Assembly: GCA_965197405.1 (NCBI GenBank)
Contig: OZ240206.1
Coordinates: forward strand, 620,001 to 684,000
Source: G965197405 sp965197405
GTDB taxonomy: Bacteria > Chloroflexota > Dehalococcoidia > Lucifugimonadales > JAGWBF01
DNA: 64,000 nt
Direction: 5' to 3'
The translations under genes and the position numbers were made by a program. This document shows positions 17,454 through 26,026 of the stretch, in pieces. Numbering within the stretch: position 1 is the stretch's first letter; each line of letters starts with the position of its first letter. The notes under the pieces are model-generated. The model did no database searches. It saw nothing but the letters and a program-made list of their open reading frames with translations, and had not been told where the DNA came from.

Positions 17454-18203
17454 TTACTGGGCCGTCGTGCCTCCATCAATCACCAGCTCCGACCCCGTGA
17501 CGAAGGAAGACTCGTCGGAAGCCAGGTAGAGAGCGCCGTAGGCCACGTCTTCGGTAGTCCCGATCCTGCCCAGGGGTATAATGGTCTGCGCCTCGTCGCT
17601 GATGGCCTGGTCAACCAGGGCCTCGTCGCGCATGGGCGTGTCAACAGCCGCGGAGTGAATGGAGTTGCACCGTATCTTGTCCTTGGCGTGCTGGACGGCA
17701 GTTACCTTGGTAAACAGGCGTACCGCGCCCTTGGAGGCGTTATATGCAGGAGCGCCCAAGCCTATCATCCCGGATATGGACGAGATATTGACGATGGCCC
17801 CTCCTCCGGCCCTTCTCATGGCGGGAATAACGCACTTGGTCCCCAGAAAGCCACCCTTGGCGTTGACCGTCATCACCTCATCCCACAACTCTCCGCTGGT
17901 CTCTTCTATGGAATTGCGCCGGAATATGCCGGCGTTGTTCACCAGTATGTCCACCTTGCCATAGCTGCCCTCGGCAAGCTCCACCGCCCTGCGCCAGTCC
18001 TCCTCTTGGGTCACGTCCAGGTGAACGTAAGTGGCCTCTCCACCGGACTCCCTTATCTCGGCCTCCACCCTCTTGCCTTCCCCATCCAGGATGTCGCCAA
18101 AGACTACCTTGGCCCCTTCCTGCGCGAACAACCTGGCTTCTGCGGCACCCTGGCCCCTGGCGCCCCCGGTTATGACGGCTACCTTGCCATCCAGCCTTGC
18201 CAT
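17454..18203 (-). CDS. Short-chain dehydrogenase/reductase (SDR), paralog 2
   Basis: 249-aa classical SDR: TGGARGQG cofactor loop, NNAG, Ser in VNISSISG, catalytic AYNASKGA, and the same C-terminal DESSFVTGSEL..IDGGTTAQ ending as the SDR at 11112. GAGGAGGAG precedes the ATG. It forms the far end of the mirrored cluster and lies upstream, in transcription order, of the tandem amidohydrolases. Substrate unknown. Confidence 0.92.
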   Translation of the reverse strand: MARLDGKVAVITGGARGQGAAEARLFAQEGAKVVFGDILDGEGKRVEAEIRESGGEATYVHLDVTQEEDWRRAVELAEGSYGKVDILVNNAGIFRRNSIEETSGELWDEVMTVNAKGGFLGTKCVIPAMRRAGGGAIVNISSISGMIGLGAPAYNASKGAVRLFTKVTAVQHAKDKIRCNSIHSAAVDTPMRDEALVDQAISDEAQTIIPLGRIGTTEDVAYGALYLASDESSFVTGSELVIDGGTTAQ

Positions 18204-18462
18204 TTCTCCTCCTCATAATTATGCTGGCTCGCTTGCCCGCCTGCTACAGGCAGGGATTCCTCAGATTGAGCCGCTTGCGCCGGAAGATGCGCTTCGCCTG
18301 GCACAACCGGGGTCATGGCGACCCTCGCAGCGCTGTTAACTTATATCACATATGCCCGGATGTTACCAATGGGGCATCCCGAAAGCGAGTAGCTATGATG
18401 CCAATCTCCTTGTGGCTTCTTTTCGCTTTCACAAGTCGCCCCACCTATGCTAGCATTAAAGC

Positions 18463-18657
18463 GTGGAAACAAACAGGGACCAGATAGAGCGGAGACTGAG
18501 GCGGGAGGGATGGTGGTTACACCGTCATGGTCGGAACCACGACATCTACCGTCACGCTGAAAGCAGAGAGGCGATCAAACTTCCCCGCCACAGGACTGTT
18601 TCAATCGGAATTGCCCGCTCTATTGCCAAATTAGCCGGATGGGAGGAAGGTGCATAA
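18463..18657 (+). CDS. hicA: HicA-family mRNA interferase toxin
   Basis: 64-aa basic protein of the HicA double-stranded-RNA-binding-fold family, whose members cleave mRNA when freed from HicB. It shows the order RRLRREGWWLHRHGRNHDIY, then IKLPRHRTVSIGIARSIAK. The conserved catalytic His is retained in RNHDIY, while the usual G-S-H context is R-N-H. The stop overlaps the next ATG (TAATG), as in most hicAB pairs. Confidence 0.85.
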   Translation: METNRDQIERRLRREGWWLHRHGRNHDIYRHAESREAIKLPRHRTVSIGIARSIAKLAGWEEGA

Positions 18658-18917
18658 TGGTAAAGTATCCTGCGGTGATAGACGGGGAGAGGGGGGCGTA
18701 TGGAGTGGTAGTCCCTGATATTCCGGGCGTGTGCTGTGGTATGGGAGAGACGGTGGACGAGGCGTTGGCTGACGCTGAGGAGGCGTTGGCTGAATTCGTT
18801 ATCATGCTGGAAGAGGATGGCAGGGTTGTTCCCCTGCCCAGCCCCATAGATTCTATTCACCTAGAACCCGGTGAAATGGTCGCCTACGTGACCCTGAAGT
18901 CGCCCGTCACTGCCTAG
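18657..18917 (+). CDS. hicB: HicB-family antitoxin
   Basis: 86-aa partner of HicA. The N-terminal fold MVKYPAVID, GVVVPDIPGVCCGMGETVDEAL and the helix that follows are the HicB core. There is no obvious C-terminal ribbon-helix-helix or HTH, so this is a short HicB and may not repress its own promoter strongly. The ATG at 18657 shares one base with the hicA stop. Confidence 0.88.
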   Translation: MVKYPAVIDGERGAYGVVVPDIPGVCCGMGETVDEALADAEEALAEFVIMLEEDGRVVPLPSPIDSIHLEPGEMVAYVTLKSPVTA

Positions 18918-18990
18918 TCGTAGCCCAGCTTGTGCAAAGCAAAGTCGGGAGACGCTTCTCTGGCAGCATCGGAGCACCTACACACAGAGG

Positions 18991-20037
18991 CTACTCCAAG
19001 GACAGGCTGGGGTCCACGTCCAGATTGAGGGTGTCCGCAAGGCCCCTGGTGAAGTGGTAGTAGCCGCAGGCGGCAATCATGGCCCCGTTGTCGGTGCAGA
19101 GCACCGGCGGCGGTATCAGGGCGGGCAGCCTGGACTCTCGTAGCATCCTCTCCCGGAGCAGCGCGTTGGCGGTTACGCCTCCCCCCAGGATGATGCCCCT
19201 GGCACCCCATCTGTCCGCGGCCTGGAGGGTCTTGGATACCATGACGTCCACCAAGGATTCCTGAAAGGCGGCGGCCATCTCCCTTACCTCTCGCTCCATC
19301 TCGTCCTCACCCAACTCTCCGGACTGGGGATAAACGCCCCTGTTCTGGGCCTTGTGAAGCAGAGCGGTCTTGACGCCGCTGAAGCTGAAGTCCTGGGTAT
19401 CCTTCAGCCAGGCGCGGGGCAAGGACTCGCTGCCATCTGCACCCCTGGATACACGTTGAATCTCCGGCCCTCCGGGGAAACCCAGCCCCAGGATGCGCGC
19501 GGCTTTGTCGAACGCTTCCCCGGCGGCGTCGTCTCTGGTGCGGCCCAGCAGCCGGTACATGCCATGCCCTTCCATAAAGACCAGGTCGGTGTGGCCCCCG
19601 GAGGCGATGAGACACACATGAGGGAAGCCGGTCTCCCTCTCCGGGTCAATGCCAACGTCGCCGGAGGAGGAAGGCAGCCAGGCGGCGTATATGTGGCCCT
19701 CCAGGTGGTTTATGCCCAGCAGGGGTATTCCCAGGGAAAAGGCGAGGGCCTTGGCGAAGTTCACCCCAACCAGCAGGGAACCCGCCAGGCCGGGGCCGTG
19801 GGTCACGGCTATCGCATCCAGATCGCCGAAGCCCACTCCAGCATCCTCCATGGCCTGGGTGACGGTGGGCATAATTTCGATGACGTGCTGGCGCGACGCC
19901 ACTTCCGGGACCACGCCTCCATACCGGGAGTGGATGTCCACCTGCGAGGCTATGATATTGGAGAGGAGCCTGCGGCCGTCCTCTACGACGGCGACGGCGG
20001 TCTCGTCACAGGAGGTCTCGATACCCAGAATCCTCAC
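18991..20037 (-). CDS. tsaD: tRNA N6-adenosine threonylcarbamoyltransferase (TsaD)
   Basis: Transfers threonylcarbamoyl to A37 of ANN-reading tRNAs, with TsaB/E/C elsewhere. The opening RILGIETSCDETAVAVV, metal ligands HVIEIMP and NHLEGHIYA, and IASGGHTDLV are diagnostic; about 348 aa is normal. I start at the GTG 20037 because GGAGGT abuts the ATG at 20043 with only one base spacing, while it sits seven bases from the GTG. The family normally starts with M-R-I-L-G. Confidence 0.97.
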   Translation of the reverse strand: MRILGIETSCDETAVAVVEDGRRLLSNIIASQVDIHSRYGGVVPEVASRQHVIEIMPTVTQAMEDAGVGFGDLDAIAVTHGPGLAGSLLVGVNFAKALAFSLGIPLLGINHLEGHIYAAWLPSSSGDVGIDPERETGFPHVCLIASGGHTDLVFMEGHGMYRLLGRTRDDAAGEAFDKAARILGLGFPGGPEIQRVSRGADGSESLPRAWLKDTQDFSFSGVKTALLHKAQNRGVYPQSGELGEDEMEREVREMAAAFQESLVDVMVSKTLQAADRWGARGIILGGGVTANALLRERMLRESRLPALIPPPVLCTDNGAMIAACGYYHFTRGLADTLNLDVDPSLSLE

Positions 20038-20108
20038 AGCCATACCTCCGAATGATAGGGGTTTCGCGCCTCTGCGTCAACGCCGGAAACTATCTGACAG
20101 AAACCATC

Positions 20109-20633
20109 TCAAACGGTTTCCCGCTCACCCGGGACATGGGGGATGAAGCCTGCTTCCGCCAGCTCTACCTGCACTTCCCGGGGCATATGGCGGGCATCCA
20201 TGATTAGGCCATCCACCATAACCATCCAGGCTGTCGGGTGCCTGTCCAGCCGGCTCGGTAGGCACCAGTAAGGGTCAGTCCATTTCATGTTCAGCAGGTC
20301 GCGGACTGACTTGGACTTGGCCGACCCGGTGCTCTGGCCGACGCCGAATCCCCGGCAAACATCGGCAGGACTCACGTGGGGTTCCTGGCTCCGGTCAAAC
20401 AGGAAATTGACCGAACCCACGGCATAAACGATTGCGCAGGCCCAAACATCGGGGCGGCCTCTCACCAGGGGAGAGGGACGCTTCCGGCACAAAGCAGCCG
20501 CAGCTTGCCGTACCAGTTGAGCGTATTCCTCGTTCAGGTATTCATTACAGAACTCATCGGTAAGGGACACTATGACGTCGAAGGTCGGTTGCATCTGCCG
20601 GGGCACTTTTTCCGATTTACCGGTTTTAGCCAT
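20109..20633 (-). CDS. DUF6398-like protein of unknown function
   Basis: About 174 aa. It shows SLTDEFCNEYLNEEYAQLVR, CRKRPSPLVRGRPDVWACAI and NFLFDRSQEPHVSPADVCRG. I recognise this as the DUF6398 pattern, often attached to plasmid pRiA4b/SEC-C type proteins. The later stretch GVGQSTGSAKSKSVRDLL looks like a small helix-turn-helix. Start at 20633 is supported by TTGGAGGAAAAAC upstream. It neighbours the insertion sequence. Function unknown. Confidence 0.7.
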   Translation of the reverse strand: MAKTGKSEKVPRQMQPTFDVIVSLTDEFCNEYLNEEYAQLVRQAAAALCRKRPSPLVRGRPDVWACAIVYAVGSVNFLFDRSQEPHVSPADVCRGFGVGQSTGSAKSKSVRDLLNMKWTDPYWCLPSRLDRHPTAWMVMVDGLIMDARHMPREVQVELAEAGFIPHVPGERETV

Positions 20634-20868
20634 GTTTTTCCTCCAACTTACCTCGACCTTGTACATTCAGCCGATTGACAAGCCGTTTCAGCCGGGCAGG
20701 ACAGGAGCGCCCAAGCATTCCCACCATGTCCGGTGGTTGAGGGTACATGCAAAAACCCTTCGCCTTTGAATGATACCATACCGTAGGGATGGCATCGGAG
20801 AAATATGCCCAGGGTCATTCAATTGTCACCCCGAGCGGAGCGAGGGGTCTAATGTCCTTGCCTTCTTA

Positions 20869-21783
20869 GAAACTATCTCAAAATAGGATTGGTCTGAAAG
20901 GGAGAAAACGTAGGGGGTTCGGTTAAGATAGGGGAAACGCATGTGGTGGTGGATGATGGGAAAGAGCGAGACTCTGCCAACGATATGGGAAATATCCGAT
21001 GGCCTGTGGGAGCGAATCGAACCCGTGATTTTGGAGTTGGACCCGCCCAAGGCGAAGGGGCGCAAAAGGGTGGACCAGCGCAAGATGCTGGAAGGGGTCA
21101 TCTTCCGTATGCGCAGTTCCTGCCAATGGAACCACTTGCCCAAGGAACTGGGGGATGACAGCACCATCCACCGGACCTTCCAGCGTTGGGTAGAGCGTGG
21201 GGTACTGGATGGCATCTGGGCTGCCTTGATCGAAGAATGCCAGGAATTGGACGGCGTAAACTGGGAATGGCAGTCGGCCGATTGCTCCATGGGAAAAGCG
21301 CGTTTTGGGGGGGCGCCATTGGACGCAATCCCACGGACCGGGGCAAGGCTGGGAGCAAGAAGAGCATCCTGGTCGACGCGGCCGGCGGGCCACTGAGCGT
21401 GGTGGTGGCCGGAGCCAATGTCCACGATACGAAACTCCTTAGGCCGACGCTGGAGAGCATAGTGGTGGACCGGCCGGAAGGGGTCCAAAACCTGTGCCTG
21501 GACAAGGGGTATGACAATCCCACCGGCCACGTGACCGTCGCCGACGCCGGATACCAGCCTCATATCCGGCGTATTGGCGAAGAGAAATTGGACCAATCGG
21601 GCGAGAAAACCCACCCGGCCCGGCGGTGGGTGGTGGAACGCACCCTGGGCTGGCTGTCCAAGTGCCGGGCGATACTGGTGCGCTACGATAAGAAGCCCAC
21701 CAATTACCTGGGCCTGCTTCAATTGGCTTGCGCCCTTATCTGGTACCGCCGCCTATGGAGCCTCGCTAATTTGAGATAGTTAC
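20869..21783 (+). mobile_element. IS5-family insertion sequence (IS427/IS1031-like), 915 bp
   Basis: Terminal inverted repeats GAAACTATCTCAAA (left) and GTAACTATCTCAAA (right, inverted). Comparison with the intact repeat at 37884 gives a TTA target duplication (20866-20868 and 21784-21786; TTAG if the element is read one base shorter). It encodes one transposase in two frames joined at a G run. Length and layout match IS5 elements. Confidence 0.9.
20941..21779 (+). CDS. IS5-family transposase, two frames joined by -1 frameshift
   Basis: The first frame (20941-21396) has the DUF4096-like N-terminal part LWERIEPVILELDPPKAKGR, FRMRSSCQWNHLPKELGDDS and the first catalytic Asp near SADCSMGKA. The second frame, used from about 21314 to the stop at 21779, has GRNPTDRGKAGSKKSILVDA, the second Asp in GANVHDTKLL and the Glu in ARRWVVERTLGWL. 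The join is at TTTT followed by seven G (21303-21313), where slipping back one base changes frame. This is either programmed frameshifting, as in this IS group, or an inactivating indel; the intact ends favour the former. Confidence 0.85.
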
Positions 21784-21979
21784 TTAGGCGTGCTGCTATC
21801 CAAGCATTTTAGATTCCTCGCTGCGCTCGGAATGACACGCGGCGGGGACCTGTATTCACCTGGCGTTGAGGATTGAAAGACCCTGGAAATATGCCCGCGG
21901 TGGTGGACTCACCGGGGCCGGGGCATTATACTGTTTCTATACTAGGTATCCGGCCTCTTGTGTGGAGTAAAAGACGGAA

Positions 21980-23302
21980 ATGGCTGACGTCCGCCCCTTC
22001 AAGGGCTTGAGGTATAATCTCCAGACGGTGGGGGAGCTTTCAGACATTATCAGCCCTCCCTTTGACACGATCCCGCCGGAGCTTCAGAAGTCTCTCCACC
22101 GGAGAAGTCCATATAACGTTGTCAGGCTCGAAGCCGGGGAGAAACGGGACTCCGACACCCCTCAGGACAACCGATACACCCGCTCCGCAGCCCTGCTAAA
22201 GGAATGGATGGACGGGCGCGTGCTGGTACGGGAGGAGAAGCCCGCCTTTTACCTGGTGCAGCATACGTTCAAGACCGGGGATGGCAGTACCGGAACTGAA
22301 GAACCGGTGCGGCGCCTGGAGCTTATGGCCTGCGTCAGGCTGGAGGAGTACGAGCGCCGCGTGGTGCTGCCCCACGAGTACACCCGGGACGAGGACAAGC
22401 GCGACCGGCTTGCGCTGATGGAGGCTTGCCGCGCCAACTTCAGCCCTATCATGTGCCTCTATCGAGATGAAGGCAAGAGGTTGTCGCCCATCTTCCAGCG
22501 CACGATGGCCGGGCCACCGAAGATGGACTTCTCCGGTGCGGGGGACCAGGGCTACAAAGTATGGCAAATAGATGACCCGGAGTGGACCGGCGAGATAAAC
22601 GAGGCTATGTCGTCCCGTCCTCTCTATATCGCCGACGGCCACCACAGGTATGAGACGGCACTGACCTATCAAGACCTGGCGGCGTCACGCCACAGTGGCA
22701 CCCGGACGGGCTACGAGGCGTCCAATTTCGTCATGATGGGCCTCGTAGAGTTCGACGACCCGGGCCTGATGGTGCTCCCCTATCATCGCGTGCTGGGAGG
22801 TCTGGATGACGCGGCCCTGGACCGGGTCATGGGCGGGCTGGACCGGTTCTTCGACGCAGCGCCCTTCCCGGAAGGGGGCCGGGCCGGGTTGGGAAGGTTC
22901 CTGGAAGAGATAGAGCTTCGAGGGCGGGACCATCTGGCTATGGGCCTGCTGGGCCCAGGCGGTGACGGGTACCGGTTGCTCACCTTGAAGCCGGGGGCCA
23001 GCCTGGACGCATGGGGACCCATTGCTCAATCCGAGGCATGGGTATTGGAAGAGCAGGTGTTGAAACCGGTCCTGGGAGCGGACTCCCTCCGGGAGTGCGT
23101 GGACTACCTCCACGACGGCGATGAAGCGGAGGGGAAAGTGAAGAGCGGCCAGTGCCAATTGGCCTTTTTCCTGAAGCCGTTCCCGCTGGACCTGTTTGAG
23201 ACGGTTATGAACATGGGTCAGCGGCTGCCGCCCAAGTCCACCTTCTTCTATCCCAAGCTAGCCACAGGGCTGACCATCAACCTGCTGGAGGGGACACTCT
23301 AG
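21980..23302 (+). CDS. DUF1015 family protein
   Basis: 440-aa DUF1015 (PF06245) protein. Recognisable parts are VRPFKGLRYN, ISPPFDTIPP, PYNVVRLEAG, YIADGHHRYETAL and ATGLTINLLEG at the end. The ADGHHRYE motif resembles a ParB/Srx-like nucleotide-using site, but no activity is established for the family. In other bacteria it often neighbours serA and a class-V aminotransferase, as it does here within 1 kb, which suggests a link to serine metabolism. Its stop overlaps the next, convergent gene by 4 bp. Confidence 0.93.
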   Translation: MADVRPFKGLRYNLQTVGELSDIISPPFDTIPPELQKSLHRRSPYNVVRLEAGEKRDSDTPQDNRYTRSAALLKEWMDGRVLVREEKPAFYLVQHTFKTGDGSTGTEEPVRRLELMACVRLEEYERRVVLPHEYTRDEDKRDRLALMEACRANFSPIMCLYRDEGKRLSPIFQRTMAGPPKMDFSGAGDQGYKVWQIDDPEWTGEINEAMSSRPLYIADGHHRYETALTYQDLAASRHSGTRTGYEASNFVMMGLVEFDDPGLMVLPYHRVLGGLDDAALDRVMGGLDRFFDAAPFPEGGRAGLGRFLEEIELRGRDHLAMGLLGPGGDGYRLLTLKPGASLDAWGPIAQSEAWVLEEQVLKPVLGADSLRECVDYLHDGDEAEGKVKSGQCQLAFFLKPFPLDLFETVMNMGQRLPPKSTFFYPKLATGLTINLLEGTL

Positions 23303-23757
23303 CCCTCACCCTCTGGGAAGCCGGATGTTATGGAGCGCTCGGCCCGCTTGCTGTACTCGGCTATAAACTCCTCCAGCCGCCGGACCTCCGAGGCTACGTC
23401 ATCATCCGTCTGACCCGTCTGCCTGTCGGACACCCCTCGCTCTTTCAGGTCGCGCAGGGCCTCTTTCGCCTCCTCGACCTGCTGGGTAAGCTCCAGCGCC
23501 CTCAGCTCATCGGTAGCCTTCTGCTTGATAGCCAGGAGGTGCTGCCGGGTGACCCGGGTATGGTCCAACCGCTCCTGGATCTCCGCCATCGCCGATAGAG
23601 CAAGGTCCAGGGTGGTCCGGCCATAGATCGCCTGACGGGGGAGCCTGTCAAGCTGTGTCTGGAACTGGCGGACCATGCCGTCCAGCTGCTCCTCCCTGGA
23701 CTTTATCTCCGCTAGGAACAGCCTCAGCCTGGCGGTAGCCTGACGTAGCTGGACCAT
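23299..23757 (-). CDS. Coiled-coil protein of unknown function
   Basis: 152 aa with nearly continuous charged heptads (KSREEQLDGMVRQFQTQLDR, QQVEEAKEALRDLKERG, VRRLEEFIAEY). No signal peptide, membrane segment or known domain is seen. GGAGG seven bases before the ATG supports it as a real gene. Convergent with DUF1015. Function not recognised. Confidence 0.65.
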   Translation of the reverse strand: MVQLRQATARLRLFLAEIKSREEQLDGMVRQFQTQLDRLPRQAIYGRTTLDLALSAMAEIQERLDHTRVTRQHLLAIKQKATDELRALELTQQVEEAKEALRDLKERGVSDRQTGQTDDDVASEVRRLEEFIAEYSKRAERSITSGFPEGEG

Positions 23758-23795
23758 ACTTCTGCCTCCGGAGAAGGTACGTGTACCATAGCGTG

Positions 23796-23918
23796 AAGGG
23801 GCGTTTCAAGCCTCCTCTCCCTTGATGGGAGAGGATTGAGGTGAGGGTGATTTACTCTGATACCCCTCATCCCAACCTTCTCCCGCAAGGGGAGAAGGCG
23901 TTTTGGAAACACCCTTTT
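23796..23918. repeat. Paired-hairpin repeat R1, copy b
   Basis: Two hairpins (CCTCTCCC/GGGAGAGG and CTTCTCCC/GGGGAGAAG) between ends of the GTGTTTCC type. Its right end overlaps the serA stop codon (TTA at 23917-23919 on this strand). Confidence 0.75.
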
Positions 23919-25500
23919 ACAGCCTCACCAGCCTGGCGCTTTCGATCTGCCTTATGGCCCTGATCTCCTCAAGCACCCGAGGCGGGACCGGGTCGTCCAG
24001 CCCCACTATCATCATGGCCTCACCCCTGGGGCTCATCCTTCCCACCACCATGAAGCTTATGTTGATGTCGTTCTTCCCTGTAACCATCCCAACGGCGCCT
24101 ATGGAGCCGGGCTTGTCTTGCTGTTCGACAAAGAGCAGGTAGGGCACCGATGGGACCATGTCCATCCAGTAATCGTTCACGCGGACGATGTGGACCTCGT
24201 TCCGCATGGACGTACCGCCGAGGCTGATGCTGCCGGCGGTGGTCTCCAGGGTGGCGGTTATGAGGTTCCCATACTCCTGGACCGCGACGCTTTTTTGCTC
24301 CGTTACCTTCAGCCCCCGCTGCTGAGCTATGATGGGCGCGCTTATCAGGTTGACGCGCTCGCTGCTCACCGAGGCCAGCAAGCCCGCAAGCACCGACGAT
24401 TTGAGCATGGAGGTGTCATACTGGGCCATCTCGCCCTGGTAGCTGATGTTCATTCCCACGAATTGCCCTTCGGCCAGGCTGGTGAGGAGCTTGCCCAGCA
24501 GGGAGGCCACGGACAGGTACGGCGCCACCACCGCGTGCACCTCCGGGGGCAGGAAGGGGGCATTGACCGTGTTGCGGGCCGGCTCTCCTCGCAGCACCGC
24601 CATGACCTGCTCCGCCGCCTCTACGGCTACCTCCCTCTGGGCCTCCTCGGTAGAGGCCCCCAGGTGCGGCGTCACCACCACCTTGGGATGCTTCAGCAGT
24701 GGAGTCTGGTCCGGGGGTTCGTGAGAGAAGACATCCAGCGCAACACCTGCCAGGATCCCCTCTTCGAGGGCTGCCAGAAGGGCATCCTCGTCAATGAGCT
24801 CTCCCCGGGCCACGTTGATTATACGCGAGCCGGGCTTCATTATAGCTAGCTCCGGGGCGCCAATCAGGTGACTGGTGGTGTCGGTCAGGGGAGTATGGAC
24901 GGTCACAAAGTCGGACTGGGCCAGGAGGTCCCTCAGGGGCAACAGCTCAACCCCCAGGATGCGGGCGTAATCCGGGGTGACAAAGGGGTCATAGGCGACG
25001 ATGTGCATGGCAAAACCCTGCGCCCGCCTTGCCACCTCAGACCCTACCCTGCCAAGGCCGATTATGCCCAGAGTCTTGTTGCGGACCTCGATGCCCATGA
25101 ATGCGCTGCGGCTCCACTGCCCCTGCTTCAACGACTGGTGGGCCTGGGGCAGGTTGCGCGCCAGGGCCAGCATGAGGGCCAACGTATGCTCAGCCGCGGC
25201 TATCGTGTTGCCCGTTGGCGCATTCACCACGGCGATGCCCATGTTGGTGGCGGCGTCCAGGTCTATGTTGTCCACTCCGATGCCAGCCCTGGCGATGACC
25301 TGAAGCTGCTTGCCGGCTTTGATAACCTCGGGGGTAACCTTGGTCTCACTGCGGACGATGAGGGCCTCGTAATTCTCCAGAATCTCTATCAGCTCATGGG
25401 GCTTGAGGCCCCTCTTTACGTCTACGTCCACACCGGCGTGGGACTTCAGGACTTCCACGCCCTCGTTCGCTATGGCGTCTGATATTAGTATTCGGGCCAT
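23917..25500 (-). CDS. serA: D-3-phosphoglycerate dehydrogenase with C-terminal ACT domain
   Basis: 527-aa enzyme for the first step of serine synthesis (3-phosphoglycerate to phosphohydroxypyruvate, NAD). The cofactor loop is LGIIGLGRVGSEVARRA (about 145-160), with catalytic Arg in NVARGELID, Glu downstream and His in VVTPHLGAST. An intervening ASB-like domain and a C-terminal ACT domain (PYLLFVEQQDKPGSIGAVG) make it the long, probably serine-inhibited form. The final residues run into the repeat at 23796-23918, which supplies the TAA. The aminotransferase upstream on the same strand may take its product. Confidence 0.97.
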   Translation of the reverse strand: MARILISDAIANEGVEVLKSHAGVDVDVKRGLKPHELIEILENYEALIVRSETKVTPEVIKAGKQLQVIARAGIGVDNIDLDAATNMGIAVVNAPTGNTIAAAEHTLALMLALARNLPQAHQSLKQGQWSRSAFMGIEVRNKTLGIIGLGRVGSEVARRAQGFAMHIVAYDPFVTPDYARILGVELLPLRDLLAQSDFVTVHTPLTDTTSHLIGAPELAIMKPGSRIINVARGELIDEDALLAALEEGILAGVALDVFSHEPPDQTPLLKHPKVVVTPHLGASTEEAQREVAVEAAEQVMAVLRGEPARNTVNAPFLPPEVHAVVAPYLSVASLLGKLLTSLAEGQFVGMNISYQGEMAQYDTSMLKSSVLAGLLASVSSERVNLISAPIIAQQRGLKVTEQKSVAVQEYGNLITATLETTAGSISLGGTSMRNEVHIVRVNDYWMDMVPSVPYLLFVEQQDKPGSIGAVGMVTGKNDINISFMVVGRMSPRGEAMMIVGLDDPVPPRVLEEIRAIRQIESARLVRL

Positions 25501-25535
25501 ACCTTCACTATTCCTATGAGAATCTCACCTGTTTT

Positions 25536-25700
25536 ACCATGAAAATGCCCTGCAATCCCTCTAATGTCCAATGTCATTCCGAGCGCAGCGAGGAATCCGA
25601 GGAATCTAAAAATCCATGCTCTTGAATAAGCCTACCCTTGAGATCCCTCACTCCGCTTCGCTCCGTTCGGGATGACATACGGTGGGGCCTGTATTACCAT
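25536..25700. repeat. Degenerate repeat related to the M family
   Basis: Contains the TCATTCCGAGCGCAGCG and CTCCGCTTCGCTCCG arms typical of family M, but its ends are different (CCATGAAAATGCCC). Treated as a chimeric or decayed copy. Confidence 0.5.
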
Positions 25701-25703
25701 GCG

Positions 25704-25775
25704 AATACCCTTCGTCATACCCGCGCAAGCGGGTATCTACCCAGCACTTCTGGGCTCCCACCTTGGTGGGAGTGA
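25704..25775. repeat. Palindromic repeat pair, forward copy
   Basis: Hairpins ATACCCGC/GCGGGTAT and CTCCCACC/GGTGGGAG. The same arrangement occurs in opposite orientation at about 30212-30290. Confidence 0.6.
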
Positions 25776-25849
25776 CGGTTATGCAAAGGTCTCCTCTCGC
25801 TGGAGTGACGATGAGCGTGGCTACCAATTTCCATACTCTTACAAAGGGT

Positions 25850-26003
25850 GTTTCCCCAGGGCCTCCTCTTCCTTGACGGGAGAGGATTGAGGTGAGGGTG
25901 ATGAGTGTTGTGTCAGGAGCATGACGCCTGAGAAAACGATCAACTCCCCCTCATCCTAACCTTCTCCCGCCAGGGGAGAAGGCACTTTGGGAATACTCTC
26001 TTA
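25850..26003. repeat. Paired-hairpin repeat R1, copy c
   Basis: R1 copy with both hairpins and both ends (GGGTGTTTCCCC left, GGGAATACTCTCTTA right). It lies 24 bases past the aminotransferase stop and may work as its terminator. With the two repeats before it, it accounts for nearly the whole 25501-26026 gap. Confidence 0.75.
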
Positions 26004-26026
26004 CGTGGCCTTCGACTGCACCAGGA

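Larger units (their letters stand above)
20810..21885. repeat. MITE-like element, copy 2, interrupted by the IS5-like element
   Basis: The left half (20810-20868) and right half (21784-21885) form one family M unit of about 158 bp when the insertion sequence is removed. The outer ends are flanked by the perfect direct repeat GAAATATGCCC (20800-20810, 21886-21896). The copy at 37884-38040 is nearly identical and uninterrupted. Confidence 0.85.
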
